Assembly: GCF_033439725.1 (NCBI RefSeq)
Contig: NW_026944392.1
Span: 800,458-864,457, forward strand
Direction: 5' to 3'
Source of the DNA: Neurospora tetraspora
Taxonomy: Eukaryota; Ascomycota; Sordariomycetes; Sordariales; Sordariaceae
DNA length: 64,000 nucleotides
The position numbers and the translations under genes are program-made. The notes under the pieces are model-generated. The model was not told the origin of the DNA. It searched no databases and worked only from the letters and a program-made list of their open reading frames with translations. Numbering within the stretch: the stretch's first letter is position 1; the number at the start of each line of letters is the position of its first letter. Positions 1-9,020 of this stretch are shown here, in pieces.

Positions 1-647
1 CAGGCAAAGGCACTGTGACTCAGAACCAAGAGGGAGGAACGGATGGATGGCTTCCACTGGGTTCTGTGGACACACTATCGCGTCAAAGGAAGCACGGAAT
101 TTGCTTCGTCCCAACTAGAGCGTTTGCTGTGTTATTCAGGCTGGTCCCTCACGCGGGAAATACTCGTTCTATCTGCCAGAAAGTTTTCGTTTGGAAGAAA
201 ACCGCAAGCAGTTGGTTTAGCCGCAGCAAGAACACACCAAACTTTGAGTAGATTGCTGCTGTCATCGAAGGGACTGCTCACAGTATAGACAACTTTAGCA
301 GCTGCTAAGGAGAGGGTCTGGACATTCAGGAAGGTGGAGGGACTCAAGATGAGAGGAAGGCACAAGTCTGTGATGCCAGTGAAGGAACAATAGCAAACCG
401 AGCTGCAGTGGATCACGAAGTTTCGTTTGGGTCATGCCTCTCCGTGAACTTGACGGCCTCAGGGGAGAAATGGCCCGTTGACAATGCTGCTTAACTTCAG
501 ATGAGAAAGGCTTGTGAATATGGCTGCAGCTGGCAGTGTTTCATCTGTTCCTCCCCTCCTGTCCATGTCGTCTGAATAAGATTTCAGTGAAGTCCATGAC
601 CCATTCACCTGAGATTGGGAACTCGTCGTAGTGGGTCACCTCTGTAG
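1..647. other. Intergenic, no gene seen
   Basis: Short open frames here overlap on both strands and none has convincing composition, splice signals or family resemblance. I see only upstream DNA of the gene beginning at 805. Confidence 0.5.
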
Positions 648-655
648 TATTTATA
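648..655 (+). promoter_or_regulatory. TATA-like element TATTTATA upstream of gene at 805
   Basis: TATTTATA lies about 150 bp before the ATG at 805. The same octamer precedes the truncated paralog (2340-2347 before the ATG at 2608), in similar flanking sequence (GAGTATTTATACC against TAGTATTTATACC). The paired conservation supports a core promoter carried along with the duplicated gene start. Confidence 0.4.
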
Positions 656-804
656 CCCCTCCTGCTTGATTGCAATCCTCCTCTTTCTCCTTCCACCACT
701 CAACTCAGGAAGATCAGCAAAAGCAGATTCAAGATCCTTTGACGCAATCTTCACACACGCTTTACCCAACTTCTATATTCCTCTATAAAACAACAACCGT
801 CACC

Positions 805-1611
805 ATGGGACTCCCATTCTACCGTTCCCCCTCAAGCGAGGCCCTTCGCCGTCAGGCCGCAGACCAAGCGGCAAACCAACAACAGCAACCCGACCCGCGC
901 CGCGCAAGGTCCGGCGCCCCTCCCCCTCCTCTCCGTCGCGAAGATGCCCAGCGGCTCTTCCCCCAAACCACCTCCGAGGCTGCGACAGGTAGTCAAGAGC
1001 GGCCTATCGACCTAACCCGCCGCGCCCTCGAAGTCGAGGCTCAACGTCGCCCTGCTCCCCCTCCCCGCCTTGACGCCCCTATTCCGTCAACAGAGGACGA
1101 AGAGAGTGACGCGGCGGCAAGTGCCGCTTTGTACAGATACAGCCGCACACGCTTCGACTCCAGCGAGTTGGCCACCCCCGCCGACGAGGAAGAACTCCGC
1201 CTCCCGGACTACGGCACTCCGGATGTCGACTGGTCGACTCCCGAGATTGAGGCTGCCAGTACCCATCCCCGCCCTGCCCAGTCCTCACCTCCCCCTCCCC
1301 AGCCGCAGCAGCGCCAGCAACAACCAGAGGCAGGCCCATCCCAAGCCGGCACAGGACAGCAAGAGCGACAGGCAAGCGGCGGTCGCGAGACATTCGTCCA
1401 GGTCACCGTGGACGAGGGTCGGGGCCCACTGGTCCAAGTTCGGGGCGGAGAAGGACAATCTATTCCTCCCTCGCGTCGTCTCCCTCTTCCTCGTCCCTCT
1501 GACGCGACGATCCGAGGTCCTCGTCGGCAGAGGCTGGGACAGTCAAGCGCGTCGAGCCAAGGCACCAGCAGTCAGTCGAGCAGGAGCAGTGGAAGCCGTT
1601 CCCCTGTTTGA
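805..1611 (+). CDS. Proline/glutamine/serine-rich hypothetical protein, 268 aa
   Basis: I do not recognise this protein. I place the start at 805, an ATG in the context CACCATGGG, rather than at an upstream in-frame start at 670, because the N-terminus MGLPFYRSPS recurs exactly at a second locus (2608). The sequence is disordered: Q-rich at residues 20-30, repeated PPPP runs, an acidic middle (STEDEESD near 100), an LPDYGTP..STPE stretch near 135 and a Ser-rich C-terminus. LPDY is an LPxY-type motif like those in the PY-motif paralogs further right, so it may be a distant relative of that family. No transmembrane segment or signal peptide is seen. Confidence 0.55.
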   Translation: MGLPFYRSPSSEALRRQAADQAANQQQQPDPRRARSGAPPPPLRREDAQRLFPQTTSEAATGSQERPIDLTRRALEVEAQRRPAPPPRLDAPIPSTEDEESDAAASAALYRYSRTRFDSSELATPADEEELRLPDYGTPDVDWSTPEIEAASTHPRPAQSSPPPPQPQQRQQQPEAGPSQAGTGQQERQASGGRETFVQVTVDEGRGPLVQVRGGEGQSIPPSRRLPLPRPSDATIRGPRRQRLGQSSASSQGTSSQSSRSSGSRSPV

Positions 1612-2339
1612 AGGTCTGGGCACTAGATCGCGGACGGAGGCTTGGATCCAGAGGTAGACAACAGATTTGGAGGCAGAAGGTGTTGGTGTTCGAAGGGACT
1701 CCGGGTTTGTTGTCGATGATCTTATCGGGTTTGTCTTTGGACGGTTTTCCGGCTTCGAAATTGGCAGGCGTTTCAGTAAATCGGTTGCAGAGGAGTAGAG
1801 CAAACAGGGACAGGGTCATACTTTTCTGGACGGCATGGAGCGATATGGGTAGCAGGCAGGGCTTCATAGGTACTAAGGATTTTGATATCTTGATGGGCTT
1901 GTCTAGAAAGTTCACAGGAGTCAGGCGCTTATTGACGGGAACTGTTAGGGACAAGGAAGGATATACCCAGAGACAGTTATTTCAGGTATTACCATTGAGG
2001 AGAATGGATATCGCCATCGACAAGATACATGATGTCTGCGCCAGTCGTGACCAACCCAAATGCAAGTATTGTACAGACCCCTGTGTTCATTCCATACCGC
2101 TGAGAATTCTCCTTCTTTCCTTCTGTCGATTTTCGATTACTTCCACCTGTTTTGCCCATCATTTATCAGGTTTGCCTTGCATTGTTTCACATGGTCAAGT
2201 TTGGAATGCCGACATTCTCATGCAGTTTCATCAACAGCGGGCATGGAGGGCTATCCGACTGCCCCAAAACATGCAGTGATTATGTGCAGCCCGCAGCGAC
2301 ACAGTCTCCGTCGGAGGACAGATTCCCTCAACGTACGAG
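1612..2339. other. Intergenic or 3' UTR region
   Basis: A 223-codon open frame crosses this stretch (1608-2279, plus strand) but begins with TTG, overlaps the upstream stop and has no recognisable composition or domain. I treat it as chance. Nothing else is supported. Confidence 0.3.
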
Positions 2340-2607
2340 TATTTATACCTAGCGTGGCCCCCGGATGACCCAATTGTTCTTCCCCGTCTCTTCTTCTCTT
2401 CAACCAAGCCATCAATCAAACATCTCCCACCCCCCACCAATGTTCTCCTTCGTCTCACTCTTACAAGGTTGGAGGGTTTGCGAATCCCTATCCTGTCACT
2501 CAACTACGGATTTAGTTTTTCCTGTTGTTTTAGACGTACTGCTCATATTGCTCCTAATCGCCCGATTTTCTCCCGATCCAAACAAATTCCCCTTTGCCAC
2601 CAATGAC

Positions 2608-2724
2608 ATGGGCCTTCCGTTTTACAGGAGCCCGTCTCAACGCGCGCAGGAGTGGGACCTCACCAAACTCGATCCCAAAACGAGAGCAACACCCGCAATC
2701 ACCCTAGAGGATCCTTCCATTTAG
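2608..2724 (+). CDS. Truncated paralog of the MGLPFYRSPS protein
   Basis: The 38-codon frame opens with MGLPFYRSPS, identical to the start of the 268-aa protein at 805, then diverges and stops at TAG. The shared N-terminus together with the shared TATTTATA element shows a duplication of the 5' end. A GTAAGT at 2756-2761 with an acceptor near 2829 could be a downstream intron, but splicing there does not clearly extend the protein. It may be a small functional gene or a truncated relic. Confidence 0.4.
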   Translation: MGLPFYRSPSQRAQEWDLTKLDPKTRATPAITLEDPSI

Positions 2725-3110
2725 GAGGCCATATTACCCGACACCATAAAGTCCTGTAAGTAATTCAGAATCCAACTCTCGCAGGATGCCTTCTTATTGG
2801 TGTATCAGCCGCTGACCAAAGGACACAGGTACAAACAAGAAAAGAGAATGATACTACTACAGTTCTACGCTACCAACATTGGGGAGGGGATCTTTGAAAT
2901 AATCGGTCTTGGAAAAGAACCAGATAGGTGAGAGCTTCCAAGGTCATTCAATCATCAAGCTAGTGGTAGCCAATTGATATCTTGGTGCTATTCACATCCA
3001 TTTTTAAATGCTCTCTTTAGCAGTACAATGTGACATGATATGACCGTTGTTGCTTCTTGTGCTATAGCCGGGCACTGATATTGAGAACCTGAGTGAACTA
3101 TCAAGACAGT
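2725..3110. other. Intergenic, no gene seen
   Basis: Apart from a possible 3' intron (2756-2829) of the short paralog, I see no coding signal, RNA gene or repeat. Confidence 0.35.
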
Positions 3111-3275
3111 GAATGGCAGGACTGTGAAGTTCATGTTTTCAGGCTCGTGTTCAGATGAAAAAGACCTTGGAAAGTGAATTTGAACCTAAAACCTTGAATC
3201 CTCACGGACCTCCATAAAATCGTCAACAACATGGGACCGGTTACGATTTCCTCCTTTCTCTCTCACAACATCCGC
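3111..3275 (+). promoter_or_regulatory. Duplicated promoter segment of paralog A
   Basis: This stretch aligns with 4630-4790 upstream of paralog B. Both contain GTGAATGGCAGGACTGT, a GAACCT...ACCTTGAA...CC block, TCCATAAAA, and ATGGGACC followed by pyrimidine-rich DNA. The first motif also occurs upstream of paralog C (6262). Conservation across paralogs whose coding regions have diverged suggests a cis-regulatory block. Confidence 0.45.
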
Positions 3276-3380
3276 ACGCACCACTTACGCACATCAGAAG
3301 CACATCACATCTCACCACCAAGCAAAGAGTCTTCTCCTACAAAAGCAAGAGCTCAAAAGCAAAGATACCTGCCGAAAGAC

Positions 3381-3969
3381 ATGGAACGAACGCTCGTCGC
3401 TCCAGACAAGCCACCAACAACCCACCTCCCTCGCTTCGCCTACAAGACGCGGTTATCCACGAGACAGTCACCGACGGCGGACAAATTGTTGACTTCGGTA
3501 TTTACACCGATCAGGTAAACGATATTCTCAGTCGTTTGTTCGGTGACCCACCAATCCCCCGTCCTCGTCATCACCGTCGTGGTACGTTCAATCCTCCTCT
3601 TCCAATGCTCAATAAGCCGTACTAACTTCCTGTCGCTCGCTAGCGGTAGTTCCTGTTCAACCCAACATGAACCTCCCCTATCCCGTGATCCCTTTTCGGC
3701 GTAGAAATCCCGAGGAAGTGGATACACTTCCTCTCTACACCAAGCTTCCTGGCGTTAGCGAGACGACTGTCGATATCTCGCCCTCGGAGCAGTCCGAGGT
3801 GCTTCCCGAGTACTCCCAGGCCAAACAAGAGGAAAGGAAAGAAGAAGGCGAAGACAAGGGCCCGTCGAATGGAGGTACGTCTACTCCGGCTAGCTGCTCT
3901 TAGATCTGTTCCAGTATGACGTTTCGAGGTTGGACTTATACTGACTGTTGCCTAGAATCTCAAGTGTGA
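3381..3969 (+). CDS. PY-motif family paralog A, start codon out of frame
   Basis: By alignment with paralog B the coding frame runs from about 3386 to 3581, splices (intron 3582-3643, branch TACTAAC, acceptor CTAG), continues 3644-3874, splices again (3875-3955) and stops with TGA at 3967. It has LPLYTKLPG, then TTVDISPSE, then LPEYSQ, the paired LPxY module typical of this array, and a charged C-terminus. The ATG at 3381 that aligns with B's start is in another frame, as if bases were lost just after it, and no ATG lies upstream in the homologous frame. Either the copy is disabled at its start or an unseen 5' exon supplies it. Function is unknown; WW-domain binding is inferred from the motifs. 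Confidence 0.5.
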
Positions 3970-4629
3970 AGCAAACAAAGATCCCTCGAGGCAGAAGGAC
4001 ACAGGCCTCAAAGGTGACAACTATATCATTATTCCACATCATCTGACTGTGTGGAGGAATCGTGCCTGATGATGACAAGGCACGAAAAGATAATTCATGA
4101 ATGCATCATCGGTATGATCGGTTGGGGTAACGTTCATATACCAGTAGTTAAAAGTTCTTACAGTAGTTAAAAGTTCTTACAGTCTCTACTCGTTATAGTA
4201 ATTTGTTGTTAGCTTCTCATCCATGCATTTGCCATGATTCCCAACTAAGGTATGAAACCGTTCTGTGAAACTTGATGTGGCATGAAGAAACCCTTTCCGT
4301 GTGCACTCAAGGCAATCGATGGAAATTGACCCGTTTTTGGGGGGGGCAAGACGACCTGCAATGACCCCGGCTGAAATCTACACGCATACTCCCTCATCCA
4401 AGACACTCGACAATATCTTTTTACCAACGCCTAATGTCTGCTTCAAACTTGGTAGAGTCCAAGGAAAGTTCTCACAAAAATCCCGACTAGGAGGTATCTT
4501 ACCTGTAACGTACTTTGGTTGGTACCCGTGATCTCCTCGACCAAGGTCTCTGCTATGGAGCCGTTGCTCTGGAGACCACAACCTCAAAACCCCTGGTGAC
4601 GCGGGGATCTGAATAAACTGCCATGAATG
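3970..4629. other. Intergenic with a short tandem repeat
   Basis: No gene is supported. A 19-bp direct repeat (unit containing AGTAGTTAAAAGTTCTTAC) occupies 4142-4180. A 214-codon minus-strand frame (5022-4378) overlaps the conserved paralog B promoter and start and has no matching splice signals, so I treat it as chance. Confidence 0.4.
4142..4180. repeat. 19-bp tandem direct repeat, two copies
   Basis: Two adjacent copies of a 19-bp unit, with AGTTAAAAGTTCTTAC readable in each. It is non-coding and lies between paralogs A and B. Function is unknown. Confidence 0.75.
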
Positions 4630-4790
4630 TGAATGGCAGGACTGTTCAGTGAGGTACTCAGTGTTCAAACCTGGCGAACGTGGAAAATGAACCAGAACCT
4701 TGAACGTCAAGGACGTCCATAAAACCGTCGACATGATGGGACCAACTGCGATCTTCTTCTTTCTCTCAACAATTGCGCGCACACTTGCAC
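4630..4790 (+). promoter_or_regulatory. Duplicated promoter segment of paralog B
   Basis: Partner of the segment at 3111-3275. It holds GTGAATGGCAGGACTGTTC, then TTCAAACCTGGCGA, GAACCTTGAA and TCCATAAAACC. The TTCAAACCTGGCGA word recurs upstream of paralog C (6353) and, as TTCGAACCTGGACGA, upstream of the distant family gene at 44582. Confidence 0.45.
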
Positions 4791-4845
4791 ATATTAAACC
4801 TATCATACAAACGCACCGAACAAGTCTTTCCGAACACCCACCAAA

Positions 4846-5352
4846 ATGCCTTTCACACGCACAACTGCTCGCCGCTCTCGCCCTAGGGCCAACAACCAGC
4901 CTCCCACGTTGCGCCGCGAAAACGCCGAAGTAATTTACGAGACAGTTGACGACGTCGACTTGTCGGGGGGAGTCGACCAGCTCCTCACATTCTTCAGTCA
5001 GACCTACGATGGTCAGCGGCACTCAGTCAACACTGCCACCAGCCGCCCCTACCAAGTCGCTCCTGCCACCCACGTTGTAAACGGTCGGCGCCTCGAACCC
5101 GAGCCGCAACTTCCCGTTTATACAATGAACCCCAGATCCAATGAGATGACCGTGGATGCCACACCTTCGGAGTCGCTCCCAACCTATGCCGAGACAAGCA
5201 AGGCGCAAGGAAAGAGCCAGGACGACAAGGAAGGAGGTATGTCTACGAGCTACTCCCACGATTGCAGCGCCAAACTCGTACTAATACCTATCTATCTAAT
5301 CCCTCCCCGCTCTCAGTAAGAGTACCGATTTCTAGGCGCATTGCCCCCATGA
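4846..5352 (+). CDS. PY-motif family paralog B, about 135 aa
   Basis: The start ATG at 4846 (context CCAAAATGCC) gives a basic N-terminus (TTARRSRPRANNQ), a helical middle around residues 25-50, then LPVYTMNPR, MTVDATPSE and LPTYAE, the paired LPxY module of this array. Intron 1 starts at 5237 (GTATGT). With the acceptor at 5335 (TTTCTAG) the protein ends a few residues later at TGA 5350-5352, matching the short end of paralog A. An acceptor at 5316 or no splicing (stop at 5319) are alternatives. A second intron (5359-5442, GTAAGT...GCTAAT...CAACAG) follows the stop. A, B and G form one subfamily. No known domain was recognised. Confidence 0.6.
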
Positions 5353-5551
5353 AGTTTTGTAAGTACCTAGGTATCTTCCTCATCATGTCTAGTCCCCTTC
5401 AGTGTCGTTCGTCTTGTCACAGTCGCTAATTTCACTCAACAGGTTCACATAGAAGAAGCTGGCAGCGAATCAATCCATAATGAAGGTGCATTTTCCGTCA
5501 GGGTCGGGCGCAAGGGGTGGGCAAGAACGATCAGGTCTTGGAGTTGAGGGG

Positions 5552-5933
5552 TCCTCTGTTACGATCCGATCAGAAGCCCCTTATGTAAGCTAGATAGATT
5601 GACCAATAAGCGACAACCCGTACCTAGGGTCCCGTTGTCCCGAGAATACGGGACTACGGGACCAGGTTACATTGGGTGTCCCGGAGTCCCGAGAACACGG
5701 GACTACGGGACCAGGTTACATGGGGTGTCCCGTGGTCCCGAGATCGCGGGACTACGGGACGGGTTTGAAGACCAGTATATAAGAAGGCCGCTTCCCGGCC
5801 TTCGTTATTCTGGCTCTTCAGCAAGCAACCAACTGATACAATCGACCAGTACCTTTTGGCTACTACTACCGTTATTCCTATTCTTATTTCCCAGCGATAT
5901 ACTCCTGTGCTTGTAACGGTTCGTCACATCCTC
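5552..5933 (+). mobile_element. Solo LTR (5557-5928) with TCCTC target duplication
   Basis: The element begins TGTTACGATC and ends TCGTCACA, i.e. TG...CA, 372 bp long. It is flanked on both sides by TCCTC (5552-5556 and 5929-5933), the 5-bp duplication expected of LTR-retrotransposon integrase. There is no internal coding region, so it is a solo LTR left by recombination between the two LTRs. It contains TATATAAGAAGG near 5778 as a likely TATA box. It has balanced base composition and shows no RIP, and separates paralogs B and C. Confidence 0.85.
5639..5770 (+). repeat. 49-bp tandem repeats inside the solo LTR
   Basis: Three units start at 5639, 5688 and 5737, exactly 49 bp apart; the third is partial. 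Each begins CCCGAGA..CGGGACTACGGGAC and contains GTCCCG/CGGGAC inverted words. This looks like an enhancer-type array in the U3 region upstream of the TATATAA box. Confidence 0.8.
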
Positions 5934-6269
5934 AGGGTAATGGAAGTATCAGGGCAATAATCTTTACCTCCACAATACGAAACCATACTACCTGTCCACG
6001 TATTATTAATGACATTTCCTTGTTACATCCCTCGCGAAAGTTACCTCTACACAAGCCACAGGATAGACGCCTCCTCTTTGTGGCGAGATGGGGCGTCGCC
6101 TTTCTCCTAGTAATCTGCATGTTCATCTCCTTCTAAAGTATATACCACCTACTTCGCGAATTGCATCATTGTTCAATCCGTCTTGTTCATAGTTCATACC
6201 ACCTGAAATATCCATCGGTAGCCACAACTAGTTGCCTAGGCAACCATACCTCTACTCAACAGTGAATGG
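5934..6269. other. Intergenic, no gene seen
   Basis: No coding signal beyond chance frames. It leads into the repeat-bearing promoter of paralog C. Confidence 0.35.
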
Positions 6270-6359
6270 CACGACTGTTCAAGGTCCAACCCTTTAGATC
6301 ACGACTGTTCGATGTCCACACCTCGAGATCAGGACTGTTCAGCGTCTAAACCTTCAAAC
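6270..6359 (+). promoter_or_regulatory. Three 30-bp direct repeats carrying GACTGTTC in paralog C promoter
   Basis: Units begin at 6270, 6300 and 6330, exactly 30 bp apart. Each starts CA(C/G)GACTGTTC and then diverges. The same GACTGTTC word occurs once in the promoter of B (4639) and as GACTGTGA in A. The array looks like an amplified transcription-factor site. The third unit runs into the TTCAAACCTGGCGA word shared with other family promoters. Confidence 0.5.
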
Positions 6360-6569
6360 CTGGCGACCCTGGAAACGAACCTGGAGTCTGCGACACTGTC
6401 CCTCGTGTCCATATATGTCCAATCCGCCGACACCATAGCACAATCTCTCACTTCCATCCTACATCGCAAAACAATTTGCACGATTTGCACGTCTACCACG
6501 ATCAAAGTCGCACCCGACCCGAATACCAAACATCAACTTTCCGTCTTCATCACCAAAAGAAGCACAGCA

Positions 6570-7217
6570 ATGTCCCAGTCCAACAACCCCCGCCGCTCGC
6601 AACTGCGCGACAACCACCAGCGCCAGCGGCGTCTCCAGCTCGTCCCACCCGTGTCCCTCGACCCCCAGCCTCCCCACCCTCGCGTCCAGCGACAAGACGC
6701 GACGGTCAGGTCCCCCATCCTCGAAGCAATTGCCGCCGAAGTCGAGGAAGCCAGGTGGGCGGCACTCGCCAACCAATACATGGCGTTATTCGACCAAAAC
6801 GACAGACCCGGCACCGGGGCTCGCGCGCACGCTTTCTTTGATGCTCTCGCCGGCGACGATCATTCCTTGGCCGAGTTGATCGGCCGTCAAATTCGGGAGC
6901 TGATTGAGCGCGACCCCGTCTTGTATATGTGGCGCGACCATGAGGATGGCATTGTGAACCCGCCGCCGCCGTACACGGCGCATCCGACAAAGGGCGAGAT
7001 TACCGTTGAGATGTCTCCGGAGGTGGTTCTGCCGGAATACACTCCTCCCTACACTCCGTTCGGGCAGGATCTGAAGTGGCAGACCGAGGCCGAAGATGAG
7101 GAGGATGAAAGCGAGGTGATGGAAGACGACGAGGAGGCTGCATCACAAGCAATCTTCTTCCTCCTGGCCTTCATCCTATTGGCATGTTTGTCCTATTGGC
7201 ATACTTCCTGCCAGTAG
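6570..7217 (+). CDS. PY-motif family paralog C, hydrophobic tail, probable frameshift
   Basis: I choose ATG 6570 over the longer in-frame start at 6312 because MSQSNNPRRSQ matches the N-termini of D, E and F and the preceding 75 bp are conserved with E. The protein has a disordered N-terminus, a helical middle (AALANQYMALFD, FFDALAG), then NPPPPYTAHPTKGEITVEMS and LPEYTPPYTP, an acidic stretch, then a hydrophobic segment (IFFLLAFILLA) and TAG at 7215. Two adjacent similar 17-bp segments (7174-7190, 7191-7207) change the frame. In the frame beyond them a second hydrophobic stretch runs to TAA 7283-7285, which sits 2 nt before a splice donor exactly as in D and F. So the ancestral tail was probably longer, with two membrane segments. 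It lacks the KRKRE motif of D-F. Confidence 0.6.
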   Translation: MSQSNNPRRSQLRDNHQRQRRLQLVPPVSLDPQPPHPRVQRQDATVRSPILEAIAAEVEEARWAALANQYMALFDQNDRPGTGARAHAFFDALAGDDHSLAELIGRQIRELIERDPVLYMWRDHEDGIVNPPPPYTAHPTKGEITVEMSPEVVLPEYTPPYTPFGQDLKWQTEAEDEEDESEVMEDDEEAASQAIFFLLAFILLACLSYWHTSCQ

Positions 7218-7282
7218 ACTTCGTCCTACTAGTTGTCCTCCTAGTTACCTTTATTCTAGGAGATATCCTCGTGCTCGCCGCT

Positions 7283-7479
7283 TAAAGGTACGTACCTTAT
7301 TGAAGACACTCGCCGGATTATGATCGATGGAATTCATGCTAACAATTCTCTTGAGAATCAGGTCTCTAACACGGAGTCATGGAGTTTGACATGACCCAAG
7401 CGTGCTTCAACCACAATGATTGTAAGTATACATTTACCCTTGTTTCTCGTGAGTTGACAACTGCTAATCAGAAGCATAG
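7283..7479 (+). other. Downstream exon and introns of paralog C
   Basis: Intron 1 is 7288-7361 (GTACGT, branch GCTAAC, acceptor ATCAG). A 70-nt exon follows (7362-7431), and intron 2 is 7432-7479 (GTAAGT, branch GCTAAT, acceptor CATAG). Homologous introns occur after D, E and F. The exon can encode MEFDMTQACFNHND, and after splicing it continues Cys-rich (CCYTKPCCYQ). Whether that short frame is translated is unknown; otherwise it is 3' UTR. Confidence 0.5.
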
Positions 7480-8107
7480 GTTGCTATACCAAACCCTGTT
7501 GCTACCAAAGATACCGTACTTTGGGCTGTTCCGAACATGGCGCTGTACAGGAAGGGGTGAAAAGGAAGGGTGGACTCCAGTCAGCAAGATGGGGATGAAC
7601 AAGTCGAATGAACGATTTCATGTCAAACTAGGAATTGGGCCTTGGCTGCGCGGGTGAACCTTCTGTCCTCCTTATAGTATCTTCATTTGGGGAAGGAACT
7701 GGGCGTAAAATACAAGCTACATGTACATCTATCATCGCGAACGGCCCTACCTTCCGTAATTGAACTGCTACCGCTCTCATCGATTCCTTCATTGTGATCA
7801 TCTGGCTAGGCTTTCCCATGTTTATGAGCTCATTGAGACGGGAATGACCCTCTCACGTCATTGCTCCTTGCCCGGATACACCGTGAATAAACGTCAGGAG
7901 TACCACCTATAACCTGAATATAGTTGCATAGGAAGAACCTCTCTCGCCGGTGCTTACTCGAGCCATTAATCATCAGCTATAGTTTACAAATTAGGGACAA
8001 CTCTACCCAATACAACGGAAAGAAGACTTTTTAAGTCGGTACACTTCCAACTAGACCCGCCATTATAGAAACTGTTATAGCGGGGTGGAATACGGCCTTT
8101 AGTAGTC
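7480..8107. other. Intergenic after paralog C
   Basis: Contains the terminal exon of the C unit and, from about 7687, a degraded partial copy of the distal element seen at 9211, 11560 and 14221 (GGGGAAGGAACTGG...ACAAGCTAC). No gene is seen. Confidence 0.4.
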
Positions 8108-8297
8108 AAACCTGGGAGCTGGCAATAAACCTTAACGAACCGCAAACCTGGATCTCTTCACGCGACCCTAGAGAGGAGCTTTTATGACAGAATATGCCCG
8201 ACTCGAGTTTCCTGTCCCCGTCCCTTCCTCCATCCAACATGTCAGAACACCACCTCCACACATCAACTCAACTTCTACATCAGAAAGATAAGACAAA
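8108..8297 (+). promoter_or_regulatory. Promoter segment of paralog D shared with paralog G
   Basis: Aligns with 14430-14649 upstream of G: ACCGCAAACCTGGATC, then ATGACAGAATATG(A/C)CCGACTC, CCTTCCTCCATCCAACA, then CATC-rich DNA up to the ATG. D and G belong to different coding subfamilies, so the promoter may have been exchanged between units or kept from a common ancestor. Confidence 0.45.
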
Positions 8298-8810
8298 ATG
8301 TCTTCCCCATCTAATAACCCCCACCGCTCTCAACCGCGCCAAAACCAGCCATCCCGTTTACACCGTCAAACCGCCGCGGTCGGCGCACCCGAAGTCGCCG
8401 TCGAACAAGCACACATAGAAGCCGCCAGACTAGCCGCAATCACAAACCAAGTAATGGCCATCTTCGACCCAAACCGCCTTATGGAATCGATGGACGCTGC
8501 GTTGAGGACAATCAGCGCTGCCGCCGGTGGCCACCCTGCCACGGCTAGGGCGATCGCGCGGCACATTGCTGATGAGAACGATCGCAATCCCCGGCTTTGG
8601 GCGCGCCGGTGCGGTCCCGAAGATGGGATTCCCAATCCTCCCCCGCCGTACTCGGCTTTGCCCAGCAAGGGAGAGGTCACGGTCGATTTGTCGCTGCCTG
8701 AGCCCGAGTATACTCCTCGCTATACTCTGTATGCACAAGGTCAGAAGAGGAAGCGCGAGGAGGGGGATAACTTGGAGGAAGATGGCGAGGAGGAAAACAA
8801 CTCCAATTAG
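8298..8810 (+). CDS. PY-motif family paralog D, 170 aa
   Basis: Intact single-exon frame starting MSSPSNNPHRSQ, like E and F. The order is a disordered basic N-terminus (1-40), a predicted helical region with ARLAAITNQVMAIFDPN and MDAALRTISAAAG (about 45-80), EDGIPNPPPPYSALPSKGE and VTVDLS (about 110-130), PEYTPRYT, a nuclear-localisation-like QKRKREE and an acidic end. PPPY is a canonical PPxY WW-domain ligand. The stop TAG (8808-8810) lies 2 nt before the splice donor GTACGT at 8813. The function is unknown; a nuclear or ubiquitin-ligase-linked role is only suggested by the motifs. Confidence 0.7.
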   Translation: MSSPSNNPHRSQPRQNQPSRLHRQTAAVGAPEVAVEQAHIEAARLAAITNQVMAIFDPNRLMESMDAALRTISAAAGGHPATARAIARHIADENDRNPRLWARRCGPEDGIPNPPPPYSALPSKGEVTVDLSLPEPEYTPRYTLYAQGQKRKREEGDNLEEDGEEENNSN

Positions 8811-9020
8811 AAGTACGTATCCAAAAAAGATGGGTGGCATTGTTATCAACGAAATCCTAGCTAACTGTCAGACCATAATTAGGCCTGAAGCATAAGGTAG
8901 AGACGAAGTTATTTGTGACCCAGGCGAGCCTCAACTTTACGATGTTGTAAGTTTAGAACATCTACCATTGTTTGTCACCTCTTGGTTGTTGACAGTTGCT
9001 AATCATCACTCAATACATAG
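8811..9020 (+). other. Downstream exon and introns of paralog D
   Basis: Intron 1 is 8813-8882 (GTACGT, branch CTAAC, acceptor ATTAG), exon 8883-8946, and intron 2 is 8947-9020 (GTAAGT, branch GCTAAT, acceptor CATAG). The exon keeps the ACCCAGGCGAGC stretch of its homologs but has GTG where C and F have ATG, which argues against conserved translation here. Confidence 0.5.

Noticed and set aside
1608-2279. 223-codon plus-strand frame after the 268-aa gene
   Set aside because: Begins with TTG, overlaps the preceding stop and has no domain, composition or splice support.
4378-5022. 214-codon minus-strand frame opposite paralog B
   Set aside because: Overlaps the conserved promoter and start of B; no splice signals or recognisable sequence.
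6312-6569. N-terminal extension of paralog C from ATG 6312
   Set aside because: It covers the promoter repeats and leader conserved with paralog E; family members all start at the MS.S(N)NPRRSQ position.
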